Source: Agarilytica sp045430305 (GTDB lineage Bacteria > Pseudomonadota > Gammaproteobacteria > Pseudomonadales > Cellvibrionaceae). Taken from it: a DNA stretch of 64,000 nucleotides. The translations under genes and the position numbers were made by a program. Shown one piece after another: positions 1-8,117 of this stretch. Within the stretch, counting starts at the first letter, position 1. The number at the start of each line of letters is the position of its first letter. The notes under the pieces are model-generated. The model was not told the origin of the DNA. It saw nothing but the letters and a program-made list of their open reading frames with translations, and searched no databases. Where the stretch lies: contig JAILXW010000004.1 in NCBI GenBank assembly GCA_045430305.1, positions 1-64,000 of the forward strand. The letters are read 5' to 3'.

Positions 1-45
1 TAAGCTAATTAAATCGCTTATTGACACCACAGTCGCTTGTTAGGC
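1..45 (-). repeat. attC site, partial (cut by window edge)
   Basis: Only the gene-proximal end is visible. It ends in GTTAGGC (39-45), directly downstream of the 45-797 gene. Confidence 0.7.
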
Positions 46-797
46 TACCGCAGTATAGATAAAAATTCGTTTAATCGATTAGTCTCTATAGTTTTTGGGG
101 TGATTTTTACGCCAAGTGGCCCACAGACTCTGTTATACGGCCTAATTACGAACCTTATCTCTTTCTGATAAGAATATTTTTCAGGTTTGCAAAATATTTT
201 TGATTGATCGTCTACGGGGATATGATTTATATCCATTACATTGGCTTGAGAAATTTCGCTTATTTTTTTGACGTCATACCGAACTTTTTGCCAAGCAATA
301 TAGAAACTAACATTCGCCTGGCTAGCAGGCACTCGGCTTAATCGGGCCAATGATAGTTCGTCTACATCCTCCAAAGTAAAATCCATTTCGAAATATTTTC
401 CAAGGAGCGAGACAAACATATTCGGATTACTTATTTCAAACTTGGAGTCGTACTTAGGAAAACGGGATTTATCAGGAATAATCCAGTCATCATAGACTGT
501 TGCGCAGTAAATGTAGCAATTATGTGCTTTTGCCATAAAGGCGGGCCCATCTGAACTTCCCGGACCAAGCTTAATTACCCCCTTTTTCAGACCAGGAAAT
601 AACCCTCCTTTGCTTTCTGGTGTAATTGTTACACTTTCACCAGCTTTTGTGGCAATACCCGTAAGGCCTTCAAGGTAATCCCCAATACCATCTTCCTCGG
701 GTTGTCTTTGAAAATGATCAAGAGTTCCAAGTCTAAAGGTAGTACACCCTTCTTTTGGGTTAAATTCCTTATCAATATATTTAACTATTCGCCCCAT
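45..797 (-). CDS. Cassette-encoded hypothetical protein, 250 aa
   Basis: The product is unrecognised. It is the longest cassette gene seen, with no signal peptide or clear membrane segment, so it is probably cytosolic. Near the C-terminus is a YQKEIRFVIRP stretch; similar wording occurs in unrelated hypothetical proteins and does not reveal a function. The start is well supported: AAGGAATC precedes the ATG, and it lies just inside the boundary of the attC at 810-938. The stop codon overlaps the last base of the GTTAGGC box of its own attC. The gene is the last complete one at the distal end of the array in this window. Confidence 0.8.
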   Translation of the reverse strand: MGRIVKYIDKEFNPKEGCTTFRLGTLDHFQRQPEEDGIGDYLEGLTGIATKAGESVTITPESKGGLFPGLKKGVIKLGPGSSDGPAFMAKAHNCYIYCATVYDDWIIPDKSRFPKYDSKFEISNPNMFVSLLGKYFEMDFTLEDVDELSLARLSRVPASQANVSFYIAWQKVRYDVKKISEISQANVMDINHIPVDDQSKIFCKPEKYSYQKEIRFVIRPYNRVCGPLGVKITPKTIETNRLNEFLSILR

Positions 798-809
798 GAT
801 TCCTTCTTA

Positions 810-938
810 GCCTAACGCTGCAATTACCGGCCGGAACGTAGTTGTTTTTTTTGTGCCAGCGTAGCTGAAATGCACAAAACAAACAACGCAGTGGAGGTCC
901 AGCCAGCTTGCTGGTGAGGGTAGATTGCTTTGTTAGGC
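810..938 (-). repeat. attC site
   Basis: GCCTAAC (810-816) and GTTAGGC (932-938) enclose a long imperfect palindrome of 129 bp. It belongs to the LysE-type cassette. The sequence is unlike the other families in the array. Confidence 0.9.
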
Positions 939-1550
939 TTTTGCACGTAGTACATTAATACCCAACCCTAAATATGTGACACCGCTAATTTTTTTAATTA
1001 GTGAGATAAAAAAGCTATTTGTGATTACGGAAGAAGATACCTTAGAGGCAAAAATTACCACTAATAAACACCATGCTACACCGCCCACAACAAAGGTAAG
1101 ACCAAATACGACTAATTGATAGGCTGCATTGTTGAGTGTTACGAACTGAGGCAGAAAAGCAATGAAAAAAATTGCTACTTTGGGATTCAGTACGTTGGTA
1201 ATTACGCCTTGGACATATATATTTAATAATTTAGACTTAGGCGGCTCTAATTTTTGTTCTTGCTTAGAGCTTGCCAACAACATTCGAAAACCGAGATATA
1301 CCAAAAACCCACCGCCAAGCACTTTTACAGTTAAGAACAGCACCGGAGAAGCCAAGAGGACAAGCGATACCCCAGCGATAGCTAGACCAGCATGAAACAG
1401 TGCCCCGGTACCGATACCCAACACCGAAACTACACCAGCCGCACGGCCTTGGGATAAGCTTCTAGCTATGATGTAAATAGTGTCTTGTCCAGGTGTAACC
1501 CACAAAATAAAACTGGCCGTAAGAAAAATTAAGTAATTTTCGATGTTCAT
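933..1550 (-). CDS. LysE/RhtB family amino-acid exporter (cassette gene)
   Basis: This is a 205-residue inner-membrane transporter of the LysE/RhtB/CadD superfamily, which exports amino acids or small metabolites. The N-terminus contains the family signature WVTPGQD at about residues 17-23, followed by five or six hydrophobic segments, and the length is normal for RhtB-type proteins. AGGGAA lies upstream of the ATG. The stop TAA is supplied by the GTTAGGC box of the following attC (TTA at 933-935), so gene and recombination site overlap. The substrate cannot be predicted. Such exporters are common cassette cargo and would act in isolation in the inner membrane. Confidence 0.92.
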   Translation of the reverse strand: MNIENYLIFLTASFILWVTPGQDTIYIIARSLSQGRAAGVVSVLGIGTGALFHAGLAIAGVSLVLLASPVLFLTVKVLGGGFLVYLGFRMLLASSKQEQKLEPPKSKLLNIYVQGVITNVLNPKVAIFFIAFLPQFVTLNNAAYQLVVFGLTFVVGGVAWCLLVVIFASKVSSSVITNSFFISLIKKISGVTYLGLGINVLRAKA

Positions 1551-1566
1551 GCCGTTCCCTGATGAA

Positions 1567-1638
1567 GCCTAACGCCGCAAGCAAAGGCGCGCGTAGCGCG
1601 TCCAGCCCGCAGGGCGAATTTGGCTTGCCTTGTTAACT
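1567..1638 (-). repeat. attC site, short form
   Basis: GCCTAAC (1567-1573) to GTTAACT (1632-1638), 72 bp, with an internal GC-rich palindrome. It resembles the short site at 6335-6413. Confidence 0.88.
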
Positions 1639-1645
1639 TTTCGAG

Positions 1646-2071
1646 CTATTGCCAATTAAAAAACCCCTTTGCCGCATAAACTAATACGGATACAGCCGCC
1701 AGTATTATAACCATCCCAATTATGAGTTCCTGCCTATCAGTTATCGAGTTATAGAGGCGTTCAGTAATTGTAACCATTACTTTCTCAGTGGATGGAGGGG
1801 CTGTAATCGGCATTGATACGATTATTTCGCCGGAGACTTCCTCTCCGTATATATTTTCTTCATCTAGCCCTAAAAAAATTCCATTAGCACCTTCATATCG
1901 AAGCCTGCAGCAGATTGAATTTTTACGATTCTTACGCTTATCTTTGAAGATGGCCTGAAAATGCTTTGAACTGTATTTGCTATCACAGTCATCACAGTAA
2001 GACTTTAGATCGCGGATTGTGCTTTCTATGCATTCAAACTTACTATTCTCTCCGGATACTTCGATTTGCAT
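1646..2071 (-). CDS. Cassette-encoded protein with C-terminal membrane anchor, 141 aa
   Basis: No family is recognised. The first ~110 residues are polar and contain Cys pairs at about residues 26-29 and 54-55. Residues ~116-135 form one hydrophobic helix, followed by a short KGFFNWQ tail, so the protein may be tail-anchored or a single-pass inner-membrane protein. AAGGAGAGATA precedes the ATG, a strong ribosome binding site. The gene follows a gene-less cassette of the four-copy family, read in the same direction. Confidence 0.78.
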   Translation of the reverse strand: MQIEVSGENSKFECIESTIRDLKSYCDDCDSKYSSKHFQAIFKDKRKNRKNSICCRLRYEGANGIFLGLDEENIYGEEVSGEIIVSMPITAPPSTEKVMVTITERLYNSITDRQELIIGMVIILAAVSVLVYAAKGFFNWQ

Positions 2072-2084
2072 TATCTCTCCTTGA

Positions 2085-2180
2085 AGTTAACGCCGCGGTA
2101 AACGGCGGAGGCACGCGTGGTATTGTGAGCGGAGCGAACCACGCTTGCCGGAGTCCGATTTTTTGACCGCTTTGTTAGGG
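2085..2180 (-). repeat. attC site, family A
   Basis: Runs from AGTTAAC (2085-2091) to GTTAGGG (2174-2180). The GCCGCGGTAAACGGC stem is shared with the sites at 7650, 8643, 9573, 10358 and 10718. Confidence 0.92.
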
Positions 2181-2447
2181 CCATGTGGCTGTTACTTAAA
2201 TCTGCCATGAAACCCTGCTGTTTGTTTAAAGAATTACGCAAGTGACTTTGCATAAAACACTATTCTACAATATGTCGGTGGCTAGAATAAAATCACCCGC
2301 AGCTTCGCTGCGAAATGCATACACTTTCCAAGCCGCACTTTGCTTCACTCTCGGAACACTCTTCTAAATACAAAGACATTACCTAAAACGATCTATGTAC
2401 TTTCGTGATGCCCAGCTAGAAGTAACCTTTGTCTTTTTTCTGTTTGG
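2181..2447 (-). repeat. Gene-less cassette, four-copy family, copy 1
   Basis: This is 267 bp between two attC sites, and near-identical sequence recurs at 7744-8010, 9670-9934 and 10452-10717. The ends are complementary (GTTAGGGCC / GGCCCTAAC). It contains a perfect hairpin CGCAGC-TTC-GCTGCG at 2298-2312. On the minus strand a short frame starting MSLYLEECSE stops after 28 codons, and it is frameshifted or truncated in other copies, so I do not call it a gene. Confidence 0.8.
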
Positions 2448-2556
2448 CCCTAACGCTCTGGTAAGGGGCGGCTTTGTAGTTGATTTGGATTTGTGCTATT
2501 TCAGCACAAATACGAAGCGACGAAAAAGCCGTCCCGCCTTGACCAGCTTGTTAGCA
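2448..2556 (-). repeat. attC site, family D
   Basis: CCCTAAC (2448-2454) to GTTAGCA (2550-2556). Almost the same sequence recurs at 9106-9214. Confidence 0.92.
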
Positions 2557-2559
2557 GTG

Positions 2560-2970
2560 CTATTTTTCGACATATGACTTTTCGGGCATTTTTGTACCGC
2601 ACCATGGGCAATAACCGAAAAGTAAATTACCGCCAACCGTTTCAAAATTTGTTACAGCCCAAGTGCGATCACCCTGAAAGTTAATAAGGCGAAGATGCAG
2701 TTCGTCATAGCCTTCGTGCTCAACCGCACCATACATAACAGGGCAACAATATTTTTTAATCGTTTCCATGCGAGCGATTTCTTCGGCTGGAACTTTTGAT
2801 TCCACCCAAGCGCTGCATGATTCACAGTTTTGGACATGGCGTACGTACTCACGATACTTTTCTTCACCATCGCAAGGCAACCCATCCTTGCCGTTAAGCA
2901 TAAAACCACACAACGACTCAAAGCCTGCCCAGTTCTCTAGCCTTTCTCTTGCTTTATTGCACTCACTCAT
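2560..2970 (-). CDS. Cassette-encoded Cys-rich hypothetical protein, 136 aa
   Basis: The function is unknown. There are Cys pairs CESC at about residues 49-52 and CC at about 74-75, and a C-terminal FGYCPWCGTKMP motif near residues 117-128. The terminal CPWCG followed by a short basic tail resembles small bacterial proteins with a zinc-ribbon-like end (DUF6980-type), but I am not certain of that match. There is no signal peptide, so the protein is probably cytosolic and may bind metal. The ribosome binding site is weak. The gene sits between a family D attC and an unrelated attC. Confidence 0.75.
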   Translation of the reverse strand: MSECNKARERLENWAGFESLCGFMLNGKDGLPCDGEEKYREYVRHVQNCESCSAWVESKVPAEEIARMETIKKYCCPVMYGAVEHEGYDELHLRLINFQGDRTWAVTNFETVGGNLLFGYCPWCGTKMPEKSYVEK

Positions 2971-2978
2971 AATCGTAC

Positions 2979-3076
2979 TGCTAACGCCTCAAACACCGGC
3001 TTGGTGAAGTTGGCGGCTTTTTTGGAACAAAAAGGGTGACAGCTTTACCAAGTCCGAGTGCTTTGACTTGTTAGTA
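2979..3076 (-). repeat. attC site
   Basis: TGCTAAC (2979-2985) to GTTAGTA (3070-3076), 98 bp. It is unlike the other families and belongs to the Sel1-repeat cassette. Confidence 0.88.
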
Positions 3077-3652
3077 GCGATACTCGCAGAATGGCAAGAT
3101 ACGCTGCCATTTTTGTTGCTCTGATTCATTATGTTTGAAACCATATTTACAATTCTTATAAGCATCAATCATGAATTCAACTGCATACTCGTAACGCTGT
3201 TCAGCGGCCATTCGAATATAACTGAGGCCGACTTTTTCATTTCTATCAATACCATTGCCGTGCAAGACATCTAAACCGTAACACCATTGTGCTGGCGCAT
3301 AATCTTCTTCTGCAGCTTTAAAATAGAACCCTACAGCTTCTCTTACTTTCCCTGAATCATAAAGATTACAGCCATGTCTGTATTGCGCCTCCGGACAGCC
3401 ACCTTCCGCAGCCAGGCGTAGAAGATTTTCGTACATTTCATCTACCTCTTGATCTTCAAGAGGTAGCGAATCTTCAGCAAGGTTCGGCATTCCAGATTTT
3501 AGCCAGAGCGCTCTCGGGTGGGATTTAACCCAATACGGCTCTAAAATCGCTTTAGCCATACTAAGTAAAACGTCGTACTGTTCTTCATCAGAACACCAGC
3601 CAAGTGCATCAAGAATGGCCTCTGCCTGTCGTATTTCGCTTTCTATTTCCAT
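3071..3652 (-). CDS. Sel1-like repeat (TPR-type) cassette protein, 193 aa
   Basis: The second half carries Sel1-like helical repeats. Examples are the segment around EAQYRHGCNLYDSGKVREAV (about residues 88-107), then APAQWCYG and a GLSYIRMAAEQ unit. Sel1/TPR repeats mediate protein-protein contacts, and no catalytic domain is present. The N-terminal ~75 residues are not recognised. No signal peptide is seen, which is unusual for many Sel1 proteins and points to a cytosolic location. The stop TAA comes from the GTTAGTA box of the attC. The partner is unknown. Confidence 0.85.
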   Translation of the reverse strand: MEIESEIRQAEAILDALGWCSDEEQYDVLLSMAKAILEPYWVKSHPRALWLKSGMPNLAEDSLPLEDQEVDEMYENLLRLAAEGGCPEAQYRHGCNLYDSGKVREAVGFYFKAAEEDYAPAQWCYGLDVLHGNGIDRNEKVGLSYIRMAAEQRYEYAVEFMIDAYKNCKYGFKHNESEQQKWQRILPFCEYRY

Positions 3653-3670
3653 AGCTCAATATCTAGGTGC

Positions 3671-3777
3671 TACTAACGCCTTGGTATGTGGCGCCTTAAT
3701 AGTTGATTTGTTTTTGTGCTATTTAAGCACAAAAATGAAGCGACGCAAAAGGCGTCCAAATGACCAACTTGTTAGGG
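3671..3777 (-). repeat. attC site, family C
   Basis: TACTAAC (3671-3677) to GTTAGGG (3771-3777). Closely similar to 6727-6833 and 13562-13668. Confidence 0.92.
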
Positions 3778-4123
3778 CAATTTTTACCTATATTTTGATT
3801 CGAAGCCCGACACTAAAAACAACCTCGGGCCATGAAACTTTTTACGTTGCTAAACCCGCCGTTTACCCAAACCTCGATTTAGCTTACCGCTTTAGAACCA
3901 CCAAAATATTGCACACTGTTTCACAAGAAGTAAAAACTAGCTTTTTTCATAACGAAACCCGGTACGAAATATTAAGCAGCTATGCTGCGCATTACACAAC
4001 TTACCGAGCCGCACTACCCTGACATTTTGAAGAGTTTTTCGAAGAAACCACGGTAAATATTTTCATTGTTTCGTACGAAGTGCCCAAAGTTTCGAACGAT
4101 AAATTAGTTTTATATTTTTTTAG
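3778..4123 (-). repeat. Gene-less cassette, single copy
   Basis: About 346 bp between two attC sites, with complementary ends (GTTAGGGC / GCCCTAAC). The only long frames on either strand run through the flanking attC sites, so no gene is called. It is AT-rich, and its intI-proximal end (…TATTTTTTTAGCCCTAAC) resembles that of the duplicated cassette at 6834-7172. It could carry a promoter, a small RNA or a decayed gene. Confidence 0.6.
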
Positions 4124-4252
4124 CCCTAACGCCTTGCTAAGGGGCCGCATTGGGGCGATTGCTTTTGTGTTATACAAACACAAAACAAACGACGCAATAG
4201 CGGTCCCGCGGAGGGCCATAGGCCCGGAGTTACTTTGAGCAACTTGTTATGC
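4124..4252 (-). repeat. attC site, family B
   Basis: CCCTAAC (4124-4130) to GTTATGC (4246-4252). TAACGCCTTGCTAAGGGGC stem type, shared by seven sites. Confidence 0.92.
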
Positions 4253-4256
4253 ATAT

Positions 4257-4568
4257 TTATTCAATTATTTGCACATCAATGACCAACACAATAAACACAC
4301 AGATATATGCGCTGATCGCTTTCCATATTTTAATCTCGGTGAGCTCGCTGGATAGATATTTTTTATACAACGAAACTGTAAGACCAAGCAATGCGAAGAC
4401 TGCCACCCCGTCAGGAACGACTTGTAACTCTTGCAGCATATAGTCAAAGATGCTCCCGATTAAAATTGCAATCAAAAGCACTGCGTCAATAGCAAATGAT
4501 AGAAAACACACTTTTATCCATGAATGAATACTGTATATGTTGTTTTCTAAATCCCTAAGGTTCTTCAT
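4257..4568 (-). CDS. Cassette-encoded small membrane protein, 103 aa
   Basis: No family is recognised. There are three hydrophobic stretches, at about residues 20-41, 52-66 and 84-101, with short polar loops, which suggests a three-pass inner-membrane protein. The N-terminus MKNLRDLENN is polar, so there is no cleavable signal. The function is unknown. The gene lies between two family B attC sites of almost the same sequence, which would help RecA-dependent or IntI-dependent loss of the cassette. Confidence 0.75.
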   Translation of the reverse strand: MKNLRDLENNIYSIHSWIKVCFLSFAIDAVLLIAILIGSIFDYMLQELQVVPDGVAVFALLGLTVSLYKKYLSSELTEIKIWKAISAYICVFIVLVIDVQIIE

Positions 4569-4578
4569 TCGACTTTAT

Positions 4579-4707
4579 GCATAACGCTTTGCTAAGGGGC
4601 CGCATTGGGTTGATTTGTTTTGTGTTACACAAACACAAAACAAGCGACGCAATAGTGGTCCCGCGGAGGGCCATAGGCCCGGAGTAAACTTGAGCACCTT
4701 GTTAGGT
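4579..4707 (-). repeat. attC site, family B
   Basis: GCATAAC (4579-4585) to GTTAGGT (4701-4707). Confidence 0.93.
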
Positions 4708-5157
4708 GTTTTCATATTTAATCGCATAATGCCCTCTTGGGTCTAGAGGTTCAGAGGCACACGTATCTTGATAGCCCCACTGAGCATTTATATAACCTAG
4801 TGGATTGGAAATTATTTTTGACCAGATCGTGTTGGGAAATACTATTAAATTCAAATGATCCGAGTCAAAGGAACCATAGAGTTTTTCTTTTGGCAGGTAC
4901 AACAGAATGTACTCTGGATCGTAGTGCTCACAGGATTTAACAAGATTTATAGCCTCGATATTGTAAGTACCCCATGGACCCATCTGATGCTGCTCAGGAG
5001 ATGCATAAAACTCCTCCGCCAGCTCTACGGATAAAGTACAATTTTCAAGATCTTCTGTTTTTAAAAGCTCTATTCTTCCACATTCACACTTGCCAGGATC
5101 ATATTCAAGCTTTCCCCCTGAATTTAAGAAATCATTTAGATCGGCTGGTATTTCCAT
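4702..5157 (-). CDS. Cassette-encoded hypothetical protein, 151 aa
   Basis: The product is unrecognised. It is soluble and acidic, with a CECGR motif near residues 24-28 and a conserved-looking segment YGSFDSDHLNLIVF around residues 94-107, followed by NPLGYINAQWG. This style (a short acidic protein with a D-x-DH core) is reminiscent of immunity or adaptor proteins, but that is only an impression. The cassette boundary box GTTAGGT provides AGGTG just ahead of the ATG, so the recombination site probably doubles as the ribosome binding site. The stop TAA comes from the attC box at 4701-4707. Confidence 0.75.
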   Translation of the reverse strand: MEIPADLNDFLNSGGKLEYDPGKCECGRIELLKTEDLENCTLSVELAEEFYASPEQHQMGPWGTYNIEAINLVKSCEHYDPEYILLYLPKEKLYGSFDSDHLNLIVFPNTIWSKIISNPLGYINAQWGYQDTCASEPLDPRGHYAIKYENT

Positions 5158-5163
5158 ATTTAC

Positions 5164-5307
5164 ACCTAACGCCTTGCTAAGGGGCGCACGTTGTGTTGGT
5201 TGGTTTTGCGATAATTGGCGTGAGCCAATGCAAAACCAAACGACGCAGCGGGCGTCCCACGGAGCCAGCCACCGGCTGGCGTAGTAAATTTGAGCAATTT
5301 GTTATGC
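5164..5307 (-). repeat. attC site, family B (longest, 144 bp)
   Basis: ACCTAAC (5164-5170) to GTTATGC (5301-5307), with the extra palindrome GCCAGCCACCGGCTGGC near 5264-5280. Confidence 0.92.
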
Positions 5308-5697
5308 ATTTTTGTTTGCCGCACCCAGAAAACCAAAAAGAGAGATTACTGTTAACCCCAAACCGGCATAAGCAATTACTACAGTTAAAAACGCCGCAAA
5401 CTTCGATAAATTTATATTGTTGGATATCTGATATTGCGCAAGCTTACATTTCGCATACAGTTCGTCAGAAATACCACAATTTATATTTGCAATTTCTTTT
5501 TGGTATGTCGCTTCGACCTCATATTGTATTGCTCTTGCTTTATAGTCAAATGAAGTCAATTCTGGGTAAGTTTGACTTAATCCTGCCAGAGCGACTCCAA
5601 CAAGAAAGACCCCCGCTTTGAAAAGAGATTTGTATTCATTACAAATTTCAATACATATTTTCGAAGCCAACTGTGATAATTCTTTAAACACTTCCAT
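5302..5697 (-). CDS. Cassette-encoded membrane protein, 131 aa
   Basis: The family is unknown. One hydrophobic helix lies at about residues 27-42 and a longer one at about 101-125. The ~60 residues between them include two Cys (NCGI and AKCK) that could form a disulphide if that loop faces the periplasm. This suggests a two-pass inner-membrane protein. AAAGGAAAATCG precedes the ATG, a good ribosome binding site. The stop overlaps the attC box at 5301-5307. Nothing in the neighbouring cassettes suggests a role. Confidence 0.75.
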   Translation of the reverse strand: MEVFKELSQLASKICIEICNEYKSLFKAGVFLVGVALAGLSQTYPELTSFDYKARAIQYEVEATYQKEIANINCGISDELYAKCKLAQYQISNNINLSKFAAFLTVVIAYAGLGLTVISLFGFLGAANKNA

Positions 5698-5713
5698 TTC
5701 GATTTTCCTTTAT

Positions 5714-5842
5714 GCATAACGCTTTGCTAAGGGGCCGCATGTGACGATTGATTTTGTGTTATTCAAACAAAAAATTGAGCGACGCATTAGCGGTCCCGCG
5801 GAGGGCCATAGGCCCGGAGTAACTTTGAGCAACTTGTTACAC
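5714..5842 (-). repeat. attC site, family B
   Basis: GCATAAC (5714-5720) to GTTACAC (5836-5842). Confidence 0.93.
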
Positions 5843-5845
5843 ACT

Positions 5846-6322
5846 CTATTCACTCTCTTCAACTAGCCGGTCCAAAGCTTTACTATAATCATCAAGAGCC
5901 TTTAGATGCTCTTTCGAGAAGGTTCTAATTGTGTCTCCCACCTTACTAGAAAAAACCGCGATCATTTCTGGCTCGTATTTCACGAGTTTTTGACCGAGCT
6001 CACTCTTATAGAATTTAGCTAGTTTCTCAATCTCTTTGTCGGTAAAAGTATGCTCAAGTGATTCTACCAACGCAGTTTTTATAATGCTCCAATTAAGGTA
6101 TAGCTCCTGCAACTCCGAGACACGGCGATTCAACTCCACATTAAGAATGTACAAATCAGGGTCATCAATGTCTTCACTCATTTTGTTTATATACAGTTCA
6201 TTCTTAATGGTTTTCTTCCATGCAGATTCCATATCCAATAACTCTATAAGTTCTACGGTTTTCGATTCGGAAAGAGCTGGCAATGAGAAAACAAGAAACC
6301 AGAATAATAGTATTTTGTTCAT
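5846..6322 (-). CDS. DUF2059-type exported protein (cassette gene), 158 aa
   Basis: The chosen start, MNKILLFWFLVFSLPALSE, gives a typical signal peptide of about 18 residues and has AAGGTAG just upstream. A longer frame begins 10 codons earlier but starts inside the attC and is rejected. The mature part is helical, and the stretch FTDKEIEKLAKFYKSELGQK (about residues 95-114) matches the DUF2059 core pattern of F-T-x-x-E followed by F-Y-x-S-x-x-G-x-K. DUF2059 proteins are periplasmic and of unknown function. The gene is in its own cassette. Confidence 0.85.
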   Translation of the reverse strand: MNKILLFWFLVFSLPALSESKTVELIELLDMESAWKKTIKNELYINKMSEDIDDPDLYILNVELNRRVSELQELYLNWSIIKTALVESLEHTFTDKEIEKLAKFYKSELGQKLVKYEPEMIAVFSSKVGDTIRTFSKEHLKALDDYSKALDRLVEESE

Positions 6323-6334
6323 ATCTACCTTAGT

Positions 6335-6413
6335 GTGTAACGCCGCCAGCAAAGGCGAGCAACTTGTTGCGAGTCCAGCGCCGAAGGCGCGATTTTGGCT
6401 GGCCTTGTTAAGT
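6335..6413 (-). repeat. attC site, short form
   Basis: GTGTAAC (6335-6341) to GTTAAGT (6407-6413), 79 bp. Similar in build to 1567-1638. Confidence 0.9.
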
Positions 6414-6710
6414 TCACCAACCTGGAAGCCTCAAATGACGCGCCACTTTAAGTTCTAACTGGCTCCATAACTGTGCAAATAATTTATCTCGCTCTTCTTG
6501 CATCTGCTTCTGTGAGTAACTGCCTTTTGGTACTTCACCTGATACCTCCATACTTGATGGAGTATGAACTAAGGTAAAGTGCCAACTGCGGTCATCTATT
6601 GCACGAGATGCAACCGAACGCTTCTTACGGCGTGTAGATGTGCTCCCACCTCCGTGCCAAGTTACCTCATCTTTGGGTAGTTGCCATTTATCCTTTTTCT
6701 TCTTTCCCAT
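6414..6710 (-). CDS. Cassette-encoded small basic protein, 98 aa
   Basis: No named family is recognised. The N-terminus is strongly basic (MGKKKKDKW), followed by a WHGGGSTSTRRKKR segment at about residues 18-31 and a WHFTLVHTPSS stretch. The C-terminal half is a likely amphipathic helix ending HLRLPGW. The clear, unusual N-terminal motifs suggest a conserved cassette family, possibly binding nucleic acid because of the charge; this is inference. The stop codon lies immediately beside the attC box GTTAAGT. Confidence 0.75.
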   Translation of the reverse strand: MGKKKKDKWQLPKDEVTWHGGGSTSTRRKKRSVASRAIDDRSWHFTLVHTPSSMEVSGEVPKGSYSQKQMQEERDKLFAQLWSQLELKVARHLRLPGW

Positions 6711-6726
6711 ACTTACTCGTATTGAA

Positions 6727-6833
6727 ACTTAACGCCTTGGTAATTGGCGCCTTAATAGTTGATTTGTTTTTGTGCTATTCAAGCACAAAAATGAAGCGAC
6801 GTAAAAGGCGTCCTTTTGACCAACTTGTTAGCC
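6727..6833 (-). repeat. attC site, family C
   Basis: ACTTAAC (6727-6733) to GTTAGCC (6827-6833). Identical over its body to 13562-13668. Confidence 0.94.
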
Positions 6834-7205
6834 GTAACGGCTAGTTTGTTAAAAAAGGCACCCTGCCGCAATGGAGTAACAAAGAGCCCTGTTATTTAGT
6901 ACTTAGTATCGTTACTAACCTAAAACTGCAGCAACCGCCGCAGGGGAAAATGCCATTTACAACCCGCCATCAGGCGGAACGTTATTCACGCGTACCGTAC
7001 CACAACAAATCGATAACTTTCACCGCGCACATCCTTACGGATTTATGAAAGTTTAAATACCTTCGCTACGGAGCTAACCGCTACGATACAAACAAATCGA
7101 TCGCGCGGCTGAACAATACTTTTAAAAACGGGGCTTTTGATTTACACCCACAATTTAATTTAATATTTTTTCGGCTAACGCTTTGCTAAGGGGCCGCATT
7201 GGGTT
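6730..7205 (-). repeat. Gene-less cassette with flanking sites, duplicate copy 1
   Basis: I find no mismatch between this 476-bp block and 13565-14040, same orientation, 6,835 bp away. It covers attC 6727-6833, a 339-bp body (6834-7172) and the start of the next family B attC, where the copies diverge. The body has no open frame of 60 codons on either strand. It begins with the palindrome AGCCGTAACGGCT, complementary to the CGGCTAAC end. Confidence 0.93.
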
Positions 7206-7304
7206 AATTTGTTTTGTGTTACACAAACACAAAACAAGCGACGCAATAGCGGTCCCGCGGAGCCAGCTTTAGCTGGCGGAGTTACTTTGAGCAACTTGTT
7301 ATAC
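7173..7304 (-). repeat. attC site, family B
   Basis: GGCTAAC (7173-7179) to GTTATAC (7298-7304). Confidence 0.92.
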
Positions 7305-7320
7305 GTAATATCACTATTAA

Positions 7321-7638
7321 CTACAAAAACCTAGCCAAGGAAGAATTTTTCACTATATATTCGAAATCAGAATACGATAAGACTTTTGGTGTATATTCTT
7401 TTAGTACTTCGTAATCAAGATGACAACCACAATTAGCACATAGAAACTCGAATACGGATTTTTTAAATGCTCCATATTCATTTTCTTCAAGGTCGTGCAA
7501 TGCACGCCCTAATAGCTCCAACGCTTTTTCTCTTATAGCCTTGTATTCTTGGTCGTCAGAGTCATTATCTTCCGCAATTTCAAAATTTTCTGAACATTCT
7601 CTTACAACATTCTTCAGTTCTTCGTCGTAATAATTCAT
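7321..7638 (-). CDS. Cassette-encoded hypothetical protein, 105 aa
   Basis: The start is placed at the ATG beginning MNYYDEELKN. The open frame extends 23 codons further upstream, but that part is a translation of the attC at 7650-7743. The protein is acidic and probably helical, with an EIAEDNDSDDQEYKAIREKA segment and a CANCGCHLDYE motif at about residues 67-77, which hints at metal binding. No family is recognised. The ribosome binding site is weak (GTAAGTCAGC). Confidence 0.72.
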   Translation of the reverse strand: MNYYDEELKNVVRECSENFEIAEDNDSDDQEYKAIREKALELLGRALHDLEENEYGAFKKSVFEFLCANCGCHLDYEVLKEYTPKVLSYSDFEYIVKNSSLARFL

Positions 7639-7649
7639 AGCTGACTTAC

Positions 7650-7743
7650 GTATAACGCCGCGGTAGACGGCTGAAGTAAGCGTGGTAACGTGAGCGGAGC
7701 GAACCACGCTTACTGAAGTCCGATGCTGACCGCTTTGTTAGGG
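7650..7743 (-). repeat. attC site, family A
   Basis: GTATAAC (7650-7656) to GTTAGGG (7737-7743). Confidence 0.92.
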
Positions 7744-8010
7744 CCATGTGACTGTTACTTAAATCTGCCATGAAACCCTGCTGTTTGTTTAATGAATTAT
7801 GCGATTCACTTTGCATAAGACGCTGTTCTATTTTATTGCAATGGCTAGAATAGTGGTACCCGCAGCTTCGCTGCGAAATGCCTACACTTTCCAAGCCGCA
7901 CTTTGCTTCACACTCGGAATACACTTCTAAATACAAAGACATTACCTAAATCGATCTATGTGCTTTCGTGATGCCTAGCTAGAAGTAACCTTTGTCTTTT
8001 TTCAATTTGG
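7744..8010 (-). repeat. Gene-less cassette, four-copy family, copy 2
   Basis: Near-identical to 2181-2447, including the hairpin CGCAGC-TTC-GCTGCG at 7861-7875. Here the minus-strand frame starting MSLYLEVYSE stays open for 98 codons, but only by running on into the attC at 7650-7743. It is shorter or broken in the other copies. Confidence 0.8.
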
Positions 8011-8117
8011 CCCTAACGCCGCCATATGGGGCAGCTTTGTAGTTGTTTTATTTTGTGCTATCAAAGCACAAAATGAAGCGACGAAAAAGCTGTCCCATCA
8101 TGATGGCCTTGTTATGC
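8011..8117 (-). repeat. attC site, family D-like
   Basis: CCCTAAC (8011-8017) to GTTATGC (8111-8117). Related to 2448-2556 but with a CCATATGG outer stem. Confidence 0.9.

Noticed and set aside
3615..4022. 135-codon plus-strand frame at the Sel1 cassette boundary
   Set aside because: It starts inside the Sel1 gene on the other strand and runs through an attC. All supported cassette genes are on the minus strand.
4001..4219. 72-codon minus-strand frame
   Set aside because: More than half is attC sequence (4124-4252) and no ribosome binding site is present.
7646..7942. 98-codon minus-strand frame across the second copy of the four-copy gene-less cassette
   Set aside because: The frame is truncated or frameshifted in the three other copies and its end is attC sequence.
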